The notes under the pieces were generated by a model. It was not told the origin of the DNA and searched no databases. It saw nothing but the letters and a program-made list of their open reading frames with translations. DNA of 42,157 bases from Methanobacteriota archaeon (GTDB lineage Archaea; Thermoplasmatota; Poseidoniia; Poseidoniales; Poseidoniaceae): the NCBI GenBank assembly GCA_004195515.1, contig PSPR01000012.1, positions 6,923 through 49,079 of the forward strand. The letters are read 5' to 3'. The position numbers and the translations under genes were made by a program. Shown here piece by piece: positions 8,227 to 17,127 of the stretch. Numbering within the stretch: the stretch's first letter is position 1; every line of letters starts with the position of its first letter.

Positions 8227-9271
8227 CCCCTCCTGAGTTCTTTGCAATTATCAAGAACATGGTTCCAATCATCGCTGATAAAAAGCTGACAACACCTATA
8301 CTCAGATGAAGTAATGACAAATATTCTGGAAAAGAATCAATATTCGCAAACACGATGTATAGTCCGCCAACAAATACGTTGAGTAACCAAAAACCGGTCG
8401 CAAGATCAAAGCATCGACCGAATCCGTAGTGTGCTTTGGTTTTGACCGCATTCTCTCGAATTTTCATGCTGCCCAATATCAAAGCGAAGCCTACGATTCC
8501 AGCTCCAAGACGATGGAACATCTGCACGATAATTCCAGGCCCGTCGAAACTTGGGAACCATTCTCCTTGGCATTGAGGCCAGCCACCAGGGAATCCTACC
8601 GAGCAACCTTGGTTGTAATTTCCACCTGCAGTACTCGCTACCCACGCACCTAAAATTAGTAAAAATAAGATAGCCGAGGTGAGAAATTTGAATCTTTTCA
8701 ATTCCGATTCCACAAATTCCATCGGTGAGTTGAACATCGGCCACTCCAAACCTTCTGCTCGCCTCATTTGGAACCAATTCCATAACAAAATCGATACAAA
8801 GGATAGGGCTAAAACAAGGTGAAGAGCAACCGACCAGTCCACATTGTCATAATGGACTGTGAGATAACCGGCTCCACCTTGAATGATCAATAAGATTCCA
8901 GCAAAAAATGAACTCTTCACCAAATCCGAACCATAAATTTCTTTCTTCTTCAAAACGATCAGGAATGAAGCAAGAACCGGGATTGCCATTACACTTGCAA
9001 GCAAACGGTGAACCCACTCGGAGAATATTTCAAAAGTCGAATAGCGATGATCTTCACCCCGGCTATCATATTCACCTGTTTGGTCATACCATGAACCTTG
9101 ATCATCCTCTGATACCGAAAATCCCCAAGTTCCGAAACATTGGGGCCAATCTGGACAAGATTCCCCAGCATCTAGCACCCTAACCGTGCCACCAATAATG
9201 ATTATCATCAACGCCATCATCGCTACCGCGAGCGGTAATGTCGATGGGCGCTGATACCATTTGGTCGCCAT
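8213..9271 (-). CDS. ctaA: Heme A synthase (CtaA/COX15 family)
   Basis: About 352 aa. It oxidises the methyl group of heme O to make heme A for cytochrome aa3-type oxidases. The protein starts at the ATG at 9271 (MATKWYQRP); the open frame continues to 9598, but that extension lies antisense to the divergent gene and is not protein-like. Eight helices in two homologous halves are visible. Each half has a Cys-pair loop (ESCPDWPQC; GCSVGFPGGWPQC) and His ligands (EWVHRLLA, LHLVLAL, MFHRLGAG, LLHLSIG). Cys pairs in both halves fit aerobic type A CtaA proteins. It is transcribed with ctaB and implies an oxygen-respiring organism. Confidence 0.92.
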   Translation of the reverse strand: MATKWYQRPSTLPLAVAMMALMIIIIGGTVRVLDAGESCPDWPQCFGTWGFSVSEDDQGSWYDQTGEYDSRGEDHRYSTFEIFSEWVHRLLASVMAIPVLASFLIVLKKKEIYGSDLVKSSFFAGILLIIQGGAGYLTVHYDNVDWSVALHLVLALSFVSILLWNWFQMRRAEGLEWPMFNSPMEFVESELKRFKFLTSAILFLLILGAWVASTAGGNYNQGCSVGFPGGWPQCQGEWFPSFDGPGIIVQMFHRLGAGIVGFALILGSMKIRENAVKTKAHYGFGRCFDLATGFWLLNVFVGGLYIVFANIDSFPEYLSLLHLSIGVVSFLSAMIGTMFLIIAKNSGGDESE

Positions 9272-9280
9272 CAATCTGCC

Positions 9281-9297
9281 GGGGGCCGTAGGCCCTC
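9281..9297 (-). promoter_or_regulatory. GC-rich hairpin just upstream of ctaA
   Basis: On the minus strand GAGGGCC-TAC-GGCCCCC forms a 7-bp stem (one G-T pair) with a 3-base loop, 9 bases before the ctaA ATG. It lies in the 58-base divergent gap between ctaA and the thioredoxin-like gene, so it could be an operator for both or an mRNA leader hairpin. Confidence 0.35.
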
Positions 9298-9329
9298 CTT
9301 TAACAAAGCGGGTCCCTTCGCATTGACCG

Positions 9330-10193
9330 ATGAGGCGCATATCAATTTCCGTGGCCCTCATTATCCTGATGTTTACAACTAACATGTCAGGTACGCAAGT
9401 AAGCTTAGAAGATGAGATTGAGAGCGGTGCAATCCTCGATATTGTTGTCATCAACCTCTCTTGCGTCGAAGACAATACGACATGTTCGGCTTGGAGGCCG
9501 GCTAACTTTGTCGAATATTTCACATCTGATAATTGTGAGCCTTGTGGGCCGGTTGAGCAACAATTGGCTAATAGAGATCTAGATACTACATTCATCATGA
9601 GTCATCATCCTTCGGATTCGAATGATTTTTGGCTCAACGCATCGAAGATAAGATTTCAAGAAACTTATTTCTTATGGGGCTATCCGAGTCTGATCATCGA
9701 TGGACAGGGTTTACTTGCTGGAAAAACTCAAGCTCAAGAATTAGATTCAGCGATTTCAAATTCAACTATGAATTATTCCGGCATAGACCAAGCCTGGTTT
9801 GAAAATGGTACTTTATCGATAGATTACGATGTAGTCGATGTAAATATAGATGTTTGGACGGTCAAATCATATTCGTATCAAGGGCATGATTATACGAATT
9901 TAGCAATTAATCATTCTAGAATTTCAATCAATAATAGCAGCGTTGATACAAATGGTGATCATCTGGTTATCGTGATGTCAGAGCCAGGCCAACTACCACT
10001 GGAAATGGTGTCCTCAATCCCTCCTACCGGCTATCTACCTGATGGTGGAATTGGAAAAGCCGAAACTCTATCCCAAATCGATACTTCTACAATCGTGATA
10101 ATCACCGCCCTTTTAGCCATTCTAATTCTCCCTGCAACAGTTGAATTAGTCCGATTAATAAGGCAAAAACCACCAGATTTTGAACAAGAGTAA
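9330..10193 (+). CDS. Membrane-anchored thioredoxin-like thiol oxidoreductase
   Basis: About 287 aa. An N-terminal signal (residues 1-20) is followed by a thioredoxin-fold domain with the redox motif DNCEPC (Cys69-x-x-Cys72) and the cis-proline loop [10 protein letters not shown] beta-rich region follows and the protein ends with one transmembrane helix ([20 protein letters not shown]) and a basic cytosolic tail. The active site therefore faces outside. Two further Cys (45 and 52) may form a structural disulphide. It diverges from ctaA/ctaB, which suggests a role in oxidase or cytochrome maturation similar to Sco, CcmG or ResA proteins. General disulphide exchange on exported proteins is an alternative. 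Confidence 0.7.
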   Translation: MRRISISVALIILMFTTNMSGTQVSLEDEIESGAILDIVVINLSCVEDNTTCSAWRPANFVEYFTSDNCEPCGPVEQQLANRDLDTTFIMSHHPSDSNDFWLNASKIRFQETYFLWGYPSLIIDGQGLLAGKTQAQELDSAISNSTMNYSGIDQAWFENGTLSIDYDVVDVNIDVWTVKSYSYQGHDYTNLAINHSRISINNSSVDTNGDHLVIVMSEPGQLPLEMVSSIPPTGYLPDGGIGKAETLSQIDTSTIVIITALLAILILPATVELVRLIRQKPPDFEQE

Positions 10194-10272
10194 ACCGGTT
10201 CGGTTTGCGCAGGGTTCAAGAATGGGGTGCGGGTCGCATAGGTCGCACGAATGTGTGCATGAGGTGCCTTTC

Positions 10273-10527
10273 ATGGTCAAACCAATCAAACCCCACACCC
10301 GCTTTGAGCGTGCTAGAATTATCGGTGCACGTGCTCTCCAAATTGGAATGGGCGCACCACTGAACGCCAGTGAAGATGTTCTTAGAGAAGCTTTCAAGGC
10401 TGAATTAGTCTCACTTTACGGCATGGAAGAAGCATCGCTTCGTTTCGTGTTGGACCCGCTCAAGATCGCTATGTATGAGTACGAAAACGAACTCATCCCT
10501 ATCGACACAGATCCTCATGAGGACTAA
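10273..10527 (+). CDS. rpo6: DNA-directed RNA polymerase subunit Rpo6 (RpoK, RPB6 homologue)
   Basis: About 84 aa from the ATG at 10273, preceded by GAGGTG at a good spacing; upstream codons back to 10180 are not conserved. [20 protein letters not shown] is the near-invariant signature of archaeal RpoK/eukaryotic RPB6, which clamps the largest subunit and supports assembly. The end ([17 protein letters not shown]) matches the family's '..IA..E...G.IPI'. Between the two lies an unusually long linker (about residues 28-59, [20 protein letters not shown] and on), where most archaeal proteins have only a few residues. Confidence 0.9.
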   Translation: MVKPIKPHTRFERARIIGARALQIGMGAPLNASEDVLREAFKAELVSLYGMEEASLRFVLDPLKIAMYEYENELIPIDTDPHED

Positions 10528-10531
10528 GGCA

Positions 10532-11614
10532 TTAATTTTCAACGGCAAAACCGTAGAATTCAACATTTTCAACATCGGGCAAAATGTCCCGTTTGACCAA
10601 TAATGTTCGAACCGCCCAAAGGTCGGTGAAGATTCGATATTTTAGAGTCATTTCAAGATAATCCACTCCACTGGAACCACCAGAACCCATTCTTCGTCCG
10701 ATCATTCGTTCAACCATGCGAACGTGATGGCTTCTGAATAACAACATTGATTCTTCCAATTCAACTATTGTGTCGATCAATCGCCGAGGCCAAGCCAATA
10801 ATGGCAGTTCGCGATATGACTCGATGAATAAAAGGCCTGCTCGGGCTTGGTTGACCTTACCTTCGGGCAGCAAAAAATCTCTTGCCGATTCAACGCCGGC
10901 TTCAATTCTTGGCCTGATAGTTTCTTCATCCCCATGGCCTATTTTTATCATGTGGGCAATTACCGACTCCCCGTGCTCAGACATAGTTTTGATATGAGAT
11001 TGAACGAATTCAGTCATAATATCTGTATTGCCAGAAATACCGTGCACTGGTGTTCGTGCCAACCAATCGGTTAGCACCTCTCTCAAGGACGGGAATGAAC
11101 TCATCCGTTCTAATTCTGCCATGACCTCATCGCTGAGTTTGCCTTCAGAGTGCAATTTCCGGTTGTGAGCAATTGGATCCATCCCCCCAATTCGGTCTTC
11201 TGGCCTCAAACCGAGAAGCATTTCTAGAGTGCGCATTTGCCAACTTTCAAACCCAGATGAAGTTCCAAGACGATCCCTGAATCCCAAGAAATCTTGAGGT
11301 GCGAGTGTTTCCATCACTTTCCACTGTTGTGCAAGCAGCCTAAAGATTTCAGTACAGCGCTCCAAATGATGAACAATTTTGGGGATTGAGACCTCGTCCA
11401 CATTTTCGAGATTCATCAAGTTGAGTGCTTCTTCAAGTTCGCGGTTGACTTGTTTGAACCATAATTCGAATGCCTGATGAGTGATGATGAAATGCAATTC
11501 ATCATTGCATGGCAAGGCAGATCCATCCGCAGGCCCATCTTGCAAACCGAGCAAGGAGTCCAATTGTAGATAATTACCGTAAGTCATTCGGTTAGCCGGT
11601 GTATCCTCGCCCAT
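10532..11614 (-). CDS. kynA: Tryptophan 2,3-dioxygenase
   Basis: About 360 aa. This heme enzyme opens the indole ring of L-tryptophan to N-formylkynurenine, the first step of the kynurenine pathway. Family hallmarks are MTYGNYLQLDSLL, ELHFIITHQAFELWFKQ (substrate-pocket Phe and His), RDRLGTSSGFESWQMR (carboxylate-binding Arg) and, near residues 294-322, RSHHVRMVERMIG then GSGGSSGVDYLEMT with the proximal heme His. Length is near that of the longer family members. No other kynurenine gene lies nearby. It is convergent with rpo6, 4 bases apart. TDO is mainly bacterial and eukaryotic, so transfer is plausible. Confidence 0.93.
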   Translation of the reverse strand: MGEDTPANRMTYGNYLQLDSLLGLQDGPADGSALPCNDELHFIITHQAFELWFKQVNRELEEALNLMNLENVDEVSIPKIVHHLERCTEIFRLLAQQWKVMETLAPQDFLGFRDRLGTSSGFESWQMRTLEMLLGLRPEDRIGGMDPIAHNRKLHSEGKLSDEVMAELERMSSFPSLREVLTDWLARTPVHGISGNTDIMTEFVQSHIKTMSEHGESVIAHMIKIGHGDEETIRPRIEAGVESARDFLLPEGKVNQARAGLLFIESYRELPLLAWPRRLIDTIVELEESMLLFRSHHVRMVERMIGRRMGSGGSSGVDYLEMTLKYRIFTDLWAVRTLLVKRDILPDVENVEFYGFAVEN

Positions 11615-11637
11615 GTTTAGCCGACAGCGGGTTAGCC
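11590..11637. repeat. Three GGTTAGCC-like repeats around the kynA start
   Basis: GGTTAGCC occurs at 11590-11597 and 11630-11637, and GTTTAGCC at 11615-11622, directly upstream of the kynA ATG. Two copies in the leader and one just inside the gene suggest an operator array, but the repeats are short and may be chance. Confidence 0.25.
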
Positions 11638-11746
11638 TTGAAACCTTGACGGCGAATATGTTGGTTTATTTTTCAACCTTATACAATATGAAAAAAGTAC
11701 TTGGCATAAACGCAATTGTCATTAATCAAATACCGGACCCCTCGAC

Positions 11747-12859
11747 ATGGGCGTAAATATAGGACAGCTGCGCGACTGGCTAAAATCCTATGACCGCGAC
11801 TCGATTACTATCGGAGTCGTAGCCTCGCACTCCTCTCTTCAAATCCTCCACGGCGCCAGGATGGAAGGCTTCCGAACCCTCGGAATTGCAGTTGGGGATA
11901 ACCGTCGAAGATTCTATTCCGCCTTCCCAGGAGCAGAACCAGATGAGTGGTTAATGTTGGACAATTACCGTGAAATGCTCGGGCATGCCGAGTGGTTCAG
12001 ACAAAGAAACGTCATTATAATTCCTCACGGGTCATTAGTCGAATATCTCGGCACTACCAATTTCCGAAACCTAGAGGTTCCGACCTTCGGAAATCGAGGA
12101 ATTTTGCATTGGGAATCAAGCCGTGAGCGCCAACGTAAGTGGCTTGAAGAAGGTGGCTGCTTAATGCCCAAGGTTATTGATGACCCTCACGAAATCGATG
12201 GACCCGTCATTGTCAAATATGCTGGTGCAAAAGGTGGAGAAGGATATTTCATTGCCAGAGATTATCGAGATTTCAAAAGAAACGTCAACTTAGATGAGGA
12301 CTTCACAATCCAAGAATATGTTCTAGGATGTCGCTATTATATGCACTTCTTTTTCGATCCCACCGCAACCGATGGATTCCAAGTTCAAGGTAGGGGGAGC
12401 CATGCTGGTAAAAACCTAGGTCGACTAGAATTGATGAGTATGGACCGAAGGGATGAATCAAATGTTGACGAATTCTACAAATTAGGCAGCTTAAGAGATT
12501 TGCGAGAAATGAATCTAGAACCGTCGTTCGTCGTTACGGGAAATATGCCAGTCGTCATCAGGGAGAGTTTACTTCCTCGTGCCTTTGAGATGGCAGAAGG
12601 TACAGTTGCTGCTTCTTATGAGCTCGAAGAGGGTTCTAGAGGAATGATTGGACCATTCTGCTTAGAAACTATCGTTTCAGACCGTCTTGAATTCAGAGTA
12701 TTCGAAATAAGTGCTAGAATTGTAGCAGGTTCAAATCCATTCATCGGTGGTTCACCATATAGTGATATCAATGAAGAATTCATGTCTACAGGACGAAGGA
12801 TCGCAAGGTCGATTCGAAAGGCGCTCATCAGCGACAAGTTAGACCAAATTTTATCTTGA
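11747..12859 (+). CDS. purP: FAICAR synthetase (5-formaminoimidazole-4-carboxamide ribonucleotide synthetase)
   Basis: About 370 aa. This ATP-grasp enzyme makes FAICAR from AICAR, formate and ATP, the archaeal replacement for the transformylase half of PurH. The PurP signature runs along the protein: IGVVASHSSLQILHGARMEGF near residues 22-42, GPVIVKYAGAKGGEGYF in the ATP-grasp part, VVIRESLLPRAFEMAEG, then GMIGPFCLETIVSDRLEF and FEISARIVAGSNPFIGG with metal- and ATP-binding Glu residues. Length and start are typical. The 132-base upstream gap contains the 10-mer ACCGGACCCC 5 bases before the ATG, also found upstream of the HTH-10 gene. Confidence 0.95.
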   Translation: MGVNIGQLRDWLKSYDRDSITIGVVASHSSLQILHGARMEGFRTLGIAVGDNRRRFYSAFPGAEPDEWLMLDNYREMLGHAEWFRQRNVIIIPHGSLVEYLGTTNFRNLEVPTFGNRGILHWESSRERQRKWLEEGGCLMPKVIDDPHEIDGPVIVKYAGAKGGEGYFIARDYRDFKRNVNLDEDFTIQEYVLGCRYYMHFFFDPTATDGFQVQGRGSHAGKNLGRLELMSMDRRDESNVDEFYKLGSLRDLREMNLEPSFVVTGNMPVVIRESLLPRAFEMAEGTVAASYELEEGSRGMIGPFCLETIVSDRLEFRVFEISARIVAGSNPFIGGSPYSDINEEFMSTGRRIARSIRKALISDKLDQILS

Positions 12860-13642
12860 TCAATTTTCGTCTTCTTCCATGAGGGCCGCTAATGGATCAA
12901 TTTCGGGCTCATTTGTAGCGTGAACTTCGGTTTTGGTTTCATCCATTTGTTCAATCAACTCTGTTGCATCGAGGTCACCGCTCTCCAAACCTTCTAGTTT
13001 AGCTTGTGCTTCTAAGGCCATGCGCGCTCTCTCCTCTGGCGGTTCAAGAGTAAATTCACAAATCAATTTGATTGGATCGCCTGCTGATAATTTTGCTTCA
13101 TATTCCGAGAGGTTTCCGCCAGCATTGACGATAACCTTGAACGGAGTTGGATCTTTTGCTCTGCGTTTTTTATGCTTCTTGTAATGGTGGACATAAGCCC
13201 GATATACTCCTCCGGGCGCTTTGCCTTCGGGCCAAACAACATTTTCGACCGGTTTCTTGGTCGCCGGTTTAACATTTGCATCGACATCGAGTTCGCCGCC
13301 GCATTGAGAGTGGCGATTTCCTCCATGAATTCGCTCACCGGATGGGCAAACTACGTGAATATCAAGGTCGTTATAATTATTCCAAATTAGTGAGATTTGG
13401 ACATCGGAAGACTTTGCACCTTCTCTCTCAAGACGCTCTTTTAATTCCTTCATCGCTTCTGCAGATGCTTGACGAGAAGCCAATTCATCGGCGGTTTTTT
13501 GTGTTTCTATCTCTGCTAATCGTTCGGCTTCTGCTGCAGCCATTTCGGCCTGCCGTTGTTGTTCTAATTCAGCGGCTAAACGAGCCTCTTCCGCTAGGCG
13601 TTCCCCTTCTTCTTGCTCGGCAATTAATTTTGCTTGAGCCAA
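12860..13642 (-). CDS. DUF2135 (YfaP-like) domain protein with coiled coil, C-terminal part of a frameshifted gene
   Basis: The N-terminal third is a Glu/Ala-rich coiled coil (AEEARLAAELEQQRQAEM). Then VQISLIWNNYNDLDIHVVCP, GGELDVDAN, ENVVWPEGKAPGGVYRAYVH and PFKVIVNAGGN form a textbook DUF2135 domain, a beta-sandwich of unknown function seen in exported or surface proteins. The tail is acidic. The coiled coil continues upstream of 13642 without a start, and its natural beginning is in the 13569-13988 frame. A one-base indel around 13701-13717 in a purine-rich tract separates the two. The intact protein would be about 375 aa. Confidence 0.7.
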   Translation of the reverse strand: MAQAKLIAEQEEGERLAEEARLAAELEQQRQAEMAAAEAERLAEIETQKTADELASRQASAEAMKELKERLEREGAKSSDVQISLIWNNYNDLDIHVVCPSGERIHGGNRHSQCGGELDVDANVKPATKKPVENVVWPEGKAPGGVYRAYVHHYKKHKKRRAKDPTPFKVIVNAGGNLSEYEAKLSAGDPIKLICEFTLEPPEERARMALEAQAKLEGLESGDLDATELIEQMDETKTEVHATNEPEIDPLAALMEEDEN

Positions 13643-13988
13643 ATCGGCTTCCTTTCTGGCTGCGAATTCGGCTTGCTTTCGTGCTTCCTCTTCTTCGAGG
13701 CCTTTCCTCTTCTTCCACTTTTATCTTGGCGATCTCTTCTGCTGATTCTTTTTGAGCTTGTTCTCGTGCCTTGATATCATCACGTCGACGGATCACCTCA
13801 GCCAATTTCCGCTCAAATTCTGAACGGGCTTTGGAGAAATTAGGTGAAGTTCGTGTACTTCGTATCGCATCGGCTTCGAGAGTTCTTGAACGCATTGAAC
13901 GGTCGTCATTTCGAATTAACATATACCATATTCCATAGAGGAATGCGCCCGTGAAGGTGCCGGTAATCAGCCAATCGACCAAGTCCAT
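13569..13988 (-). CDS. N-terminal part of the frameshifted DUF2135 protein: membrane anchor plus coiled coil
   Basis: It starts at the ATG at 13988 with one transmembrane helix (DWLITGTFTGAFLYGIWYML), then a charged helix (EFERKLAEVIRRRDDIKARE, KESAEEIAKIKVEEE). After about residue 93 the frame turns into an Arg/Ser/Gly-rich, non-natural sequence ending at 13569, whereas the other frame continues as coiled coil. It follows the ABC permease by 56 bases and is probably in the same operon. The helix would anchor the DUF2135 domain at the membrane, perhaps as a partner of the transporter; that partnership is inferred from position only. Confidence 0.6.
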   Translation of the reverse strand: MDLVDWLITGTFTGAFLYGIWYMLIRNDDRSMRSRTLEADAIRSTRTSPNFSKARSEFERKLAEVIRRRDDIKAREQAQKESAEEIAKIKVEEEERPRRRGSTKASRIRSQKGSRFGSSKINCRARRRGTPSGRGSFSR

Positions 13989-14044
13989 ATCAGAAGCCTA
14001 TACACAACAAGGACTTATTGCCATCGGCGACAAGTTTTGAATAT

Positions 14045-16438
14045 TCAACGTTCGTGCCGTGATATTACATCAAGTAAATCCATTCTTCCTATTCTCCAAA
14101 TACCAACTGGAGTTGTTAGCAGTGCTGCGATAAATACGAATCCAACCACTTGTAATGCAACCCCGGTATCGATGATTACTGGCATATGGAACAACCAAGT
14201 CGAAAAAGCATTGGCCATGCCTTTGTACATCGCAGCACTCGCCAGAATGCCTGCTAATCCTCCAATCAGCCCGATAAAGGCGTGTTCAACAGTCAAAATA
14301 AGAGCCAATCTTGACCTGGAGGCACCCAAAACCCGCAGGGTTGCTAATTCGGAATCTCGTTCGGACAAATTAATCAACAATGTATTGAAAAGTATCGCAA
14401 CCGCCATCAATCCACCTATGACATATGTCGATTGCATCATCGCCTGTTGTTGATCCAATATGTCATGGAATCCTTTTACCATTGCGCTCTTCTCTATGAC
14501 CATTATCGTTGAACCTCTCACGCTTTCAATTTGACCTTGTTCTGATAGAATTACCATCGCGCCTGTTGCCTCAATGCCGGCTAAGGTGCTCAAATCGGCA
14601 CGATGTAAAAGCATTGTTCGAGTCATTTCACGGGCGATGCCACTCACTTCGACTTCAACCGATTCACCGAAATGATCTATCGCAATTTTATCACCGACCG
14701 AATAGCCTTGCATTTCAGCCATACCCTCATCGATAATTACCTGAATTGGAGTTCGGGAGGCAGTAGGTAAATCCCCTTCGAGCAAATTGATTCGGTACAT
14801 CGAATCATCATTTGATGATAAAATATCAAGACCTCTTAGAGTGAATGACTTGGTTGTTCCAGTAATTATTGCAGAGCTATCTAGTGTTAATTCAAATGAA
14901 GTGGTATTTTCTTGAGCCCATAATTCAACTTCGTCAACCCTGCTAGGCAACATGTATAATTGATAATCCCAATTTACTTGTTCATCTACAGCCTCATTAA
15001 ATGTGGAGGTGAAACCTGCCATCATCAACATCATCCCACCAAGAATTACCATAGCTAACGACAATGCAACAAGTGTAACCATCAATCGGGCTGGTTTTCT
15101 AAAAGTTGAACGTAAAGCCAATCCTATTACAGGCGGCATAGCAGAGGTTAGATTGGCGATTATTTTATTTGGAGTGGTTGAGGAACCTTGCCCAAATACA
15201 TCAAGTGGTTGCATCTTGGATGCCCTCAAAGCAGGCCTTATCCCGAATAAAAATATTATAATGAGGGCAGAGATGCCAAGTTTGAACAGAATTATTGGAT
15301 AATGATGTAAAACCGTTACTGGCACCCCCATAAAGCCAAAGTAAAATTCGGTGAATGCTTCTGACCCAATTGGCGATAGCCCCAACAATATACCAAAAAT
15401 TACTCCTGGCAAGCCCAGAACTAACGGTATCATCAGATAACCAGACATGATGTCCTTACCCGTGGCACCAATAGTTCTCATCACCGCGATCTCTCTGGCT
15501 TGCGTCTTAATTAACCGATCTAATGAAATTGCAATTACAAGACCACTAACAAATAAGAGTACACCTAAAATAAATGGCGTTGATTTTTTCGCACCTTCCA
15601 AATCTATTCGCAGTAATTCGACGCCGTTCATGTCACCTCTATCGGCTACCAAGCCACTTTTCCCCGATTGGTTAACAGAATCACTCAATGCGGATTTGAT
15701 TGGATTTAGATTCTTGCCTTCATCGATATCGGTATCGGAAAAATCGAAAGCGGGCGTGCCTTCTAAATCAACATACAAGGTATTTCTAGAATCAACATCT
15801 AAATCGCCTACCAATGCTAATTGTTCAGCCGAAAGATAACCCACAACATATGATGAATCCAAAGGAAAAAGATTTCCTTCTGGTGCGTACCATAATTGAA
15901 GAGGATGGTTAGCAATTCCGACAACTTTTAGGGTATGCATTCCAGCTCCTGCACCAATTGTTAAGTTGTCTCCAACCTCTATCAATACGGTTGAATTTTT
16001 TGCGAAGTGGGCATCGATTACAATTTCACCGAGTCCCGGATTCACCGAGCCTTCTATCTTGAAAAGTGTGCTAATATCCCCCTCGTCTATGCCGTGCCAA
16101 AGTGATTGTAACCATCTTATTGAGCCATTATTATATGTGAAATGTGTTTGGCCATCGAGCATTAATCGAGTTTCACATTGAATTTGATTTATCGCATCGC
16201 AATGAGACGAAATATTTGTTTTTGAATCTGGTTCATCAAAATTAATTACCAAATCTGCAAAATTGGTTTTAGTGTAAAAGTCCTCATAAACTACATCGGC
16301 ATTTTCACCGTGTTCTGAGAAGACAACACCAGAATACACAGCGATTGTGATCAAGAGAACTACGGTTATTACCCGTAGTTTTGTTCTCATTAAACTGCGC
16401 CGCAGTCGTTTGATTAAGAGTCTGTTCAATCGAGTCAC
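14045..16438 (-). CDS. ABC transporter permease, two FtsX/MacB-type modules
   Basis: About 797 aa, starting at GTG 16438, which overlaps the ATPase stop by 4 bases (GTGA). Residues 20-43 are a first helix followed by a large extracytoplasmic domain. Next come three helices (ILGVLLFVSGLVIAISL, LMIPLVLGLPGVIFGILLG, LGISALIIIFLFGIRPALRA) typical of an FtsX module, with IAVMRTIGATGKDI as the coupling segment. The second half repeats the plan: helix near LMVTLVALSLAMVILGGM, a second ectodomain, then three helices with SELATLRVLGASRSRLALIL as its coupling segment. This is the LolC/E or MacB fold, used for mechanotransmission or for extracting lipoproteins or peptides rather than classic import. The substrate is unknown. 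Confidence 0.85.
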   Translation of the reverse strand: MTRLNRLLIKRLRRSLMRTKLRVITVVLLITIAVYSGVVFSEHGENADVVYEDFYTKTNFADLVINFDEPDSKTNISSHCDAINQIQCETRLMLDGQTHFTYNNGSIRWLQSLWHGIDEGDISTLFKIEGSVNPGLGEIVIDAHFAKNSTVLIEVGDNLTIGAGAGMHTLKVVGIANHPLQLWYAPEGNLFPLDSSYVVGYLSAEQLALVGDLDVDSRNTLYVDLEGTPAFDFSDTDIDEGKNLNPIKSALSDSVNQSGKSGLVADRGDMNGVELLRIDLEGAKKSTPFILGVLLFVSGLVIAISLDRLIKTQAREIAVMRTIGATGKDIMSGYLMIPLVLGLPGVIFGILLGLSPIGSEAFTEFYFGFMGVPVTVLHHYPIILFKLGISALIIIFLFGIRPALRASKMQPLDVFGQGSSTTPNKIIANLTSAMPPVIGLALRSTFRKPARLMVTLVALSLAMVILGGMMLMMAGFTSTFNEAVDEQVNWDYQLYMLPSRVDEVELWAQENTTSFELTLDSSAIITGTTKSFTLRGLDILSSNDDSMYRINLLEGDLPTASRTPIQVIIDEGMAEMQGYSVGDKIAIDHFGESVEVEVSGIAREMTRTMLLHRADLSTLAGIEATGAMVILSEQGQIESVRGSTIMVIEKSAMVKGFHDILDQQQAMMQSTYVIGGLMAVAILFNTLLINLSERDSELATLRVLGASRSRLALILTVEHAFIGLIGGLAGILASAAMYKGMANAFSTWLFHMPVIIDTGVALQVVGFVFIAALLTTPVGIWRIGRMDLLDVISRHER

Positions 16439-17127
16439 TCCTCGTCAAAAGCAATTTTTTTATCGCTGATTATTTTACCACTATCAAGTTTTATTACTCG
16501 AGTTGCGAATCTGGTCAAAGCCGAATCATGGGTTACAAAAATTGTTGTGACCCCATCGTCTTGACAGGTTTTTATCAATGCCTCCATCACTACAGTAGAG
16601 GTCTCTGAATCGAGGTTCCCAGTCAACTCATCGCCGAGAATAAGTTTGGGTTTTTTGGCCAAAGACCGAGCGATTGCAACCCTTTGTCTTTGGCCACCGG
16701 ACATCTGGGAAGGAAATCTGTCTTCAAGACCATTCAATCCAACGGTATCAAGGAAGCTTTGTGCGCTCTCTTTATTTCCTCGGCCAATGAATTGTTGGAC
16801 CAACATTACATTTTCTATTGCTGTTAAATCACCAAGAAGGTTGAAGAATTGGAAAATATATCCAATATTTTCCCTTCTAAATGTAGTCATTTTTTCCACA
16901 TTGCCATCAGGCACTTCTTGCTCCCTGAAAAAATATTCACCATCGGTCGGTACATCCAAGGCTGCGATGATATTCAACAAGGTGGTTTTTCCAGATCCTG
17001 ACGGCCCGAGAAGAGCTATAATTTCTCCTTTTTCGATTTCTAAATCGATGCCCTCCAATGCCTTGACAAGGGTGTTACCTTCGCCATAATATCTGCTGAC
17101 GCCATGCAATTTTATTAGTGCCATCAT
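16435..17127 (-). CDS. ABC transporter ATPase, LolD/MacB type
   Basis: About 230 aa. Walker A is GPSGSGKTT (41-49), the Q-loop is in GYIFQFFNLL, the signature is MSGGQRQRVAIARSL (142-156), Walker B is LILGDE (D166-E167) and the H-loop His is H200. The FFNLL pattern and NLDSET are typical of the LolD/MacB/FtsE subfamily. The residue after the catalytic Glu is Leu (DELTGNLDS), whereas nearly all relatives have Pro (DEPTGNLDS). It overlaps the permease by 4 bases and diverges from the HTH-10/aro operon. Confidence 0.9.
   Translation of the reverse strand: MMALIKLHGVSRYYGEGNTLVKALEGIDLEIEKGEIIALLGPSGSGKTTLLNIIAALDVPTDGEYFFREQEVPDGNVEKMTTFRRENIGYIFQFFNLLGDLTAIENVMLVQQFIGRGNKESAQSFLDTVGLNGLEDRFPSQMSGGQRQRVAIARSLAKKPKLILGDELTGNLDSETSTVVMEALIKTCQDDGVTTIFVTHDSALTRFATRVIKLDSGKIISDKKIAFDEE

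Noticed and set aside
9272-9598. 109-residue N-terminal extension of ctaA in the open frame
   Set aside because: It lies antisense to the thioredoxin-like gene, has no family similarity and precedes a normal CtaA start.
10155-10397. Minus-strand ORF opposite rpo6
   Set aside because: Rpo6 on the plus strand is certain; this is its shadow.
13276-13755. Plus-strand ORF of 159 codons opposite the DUF2135 gene
   Set aside because: It has Leu/Arg-rich composition produced by the antisense of Glu-rich coiled coil and no motif.
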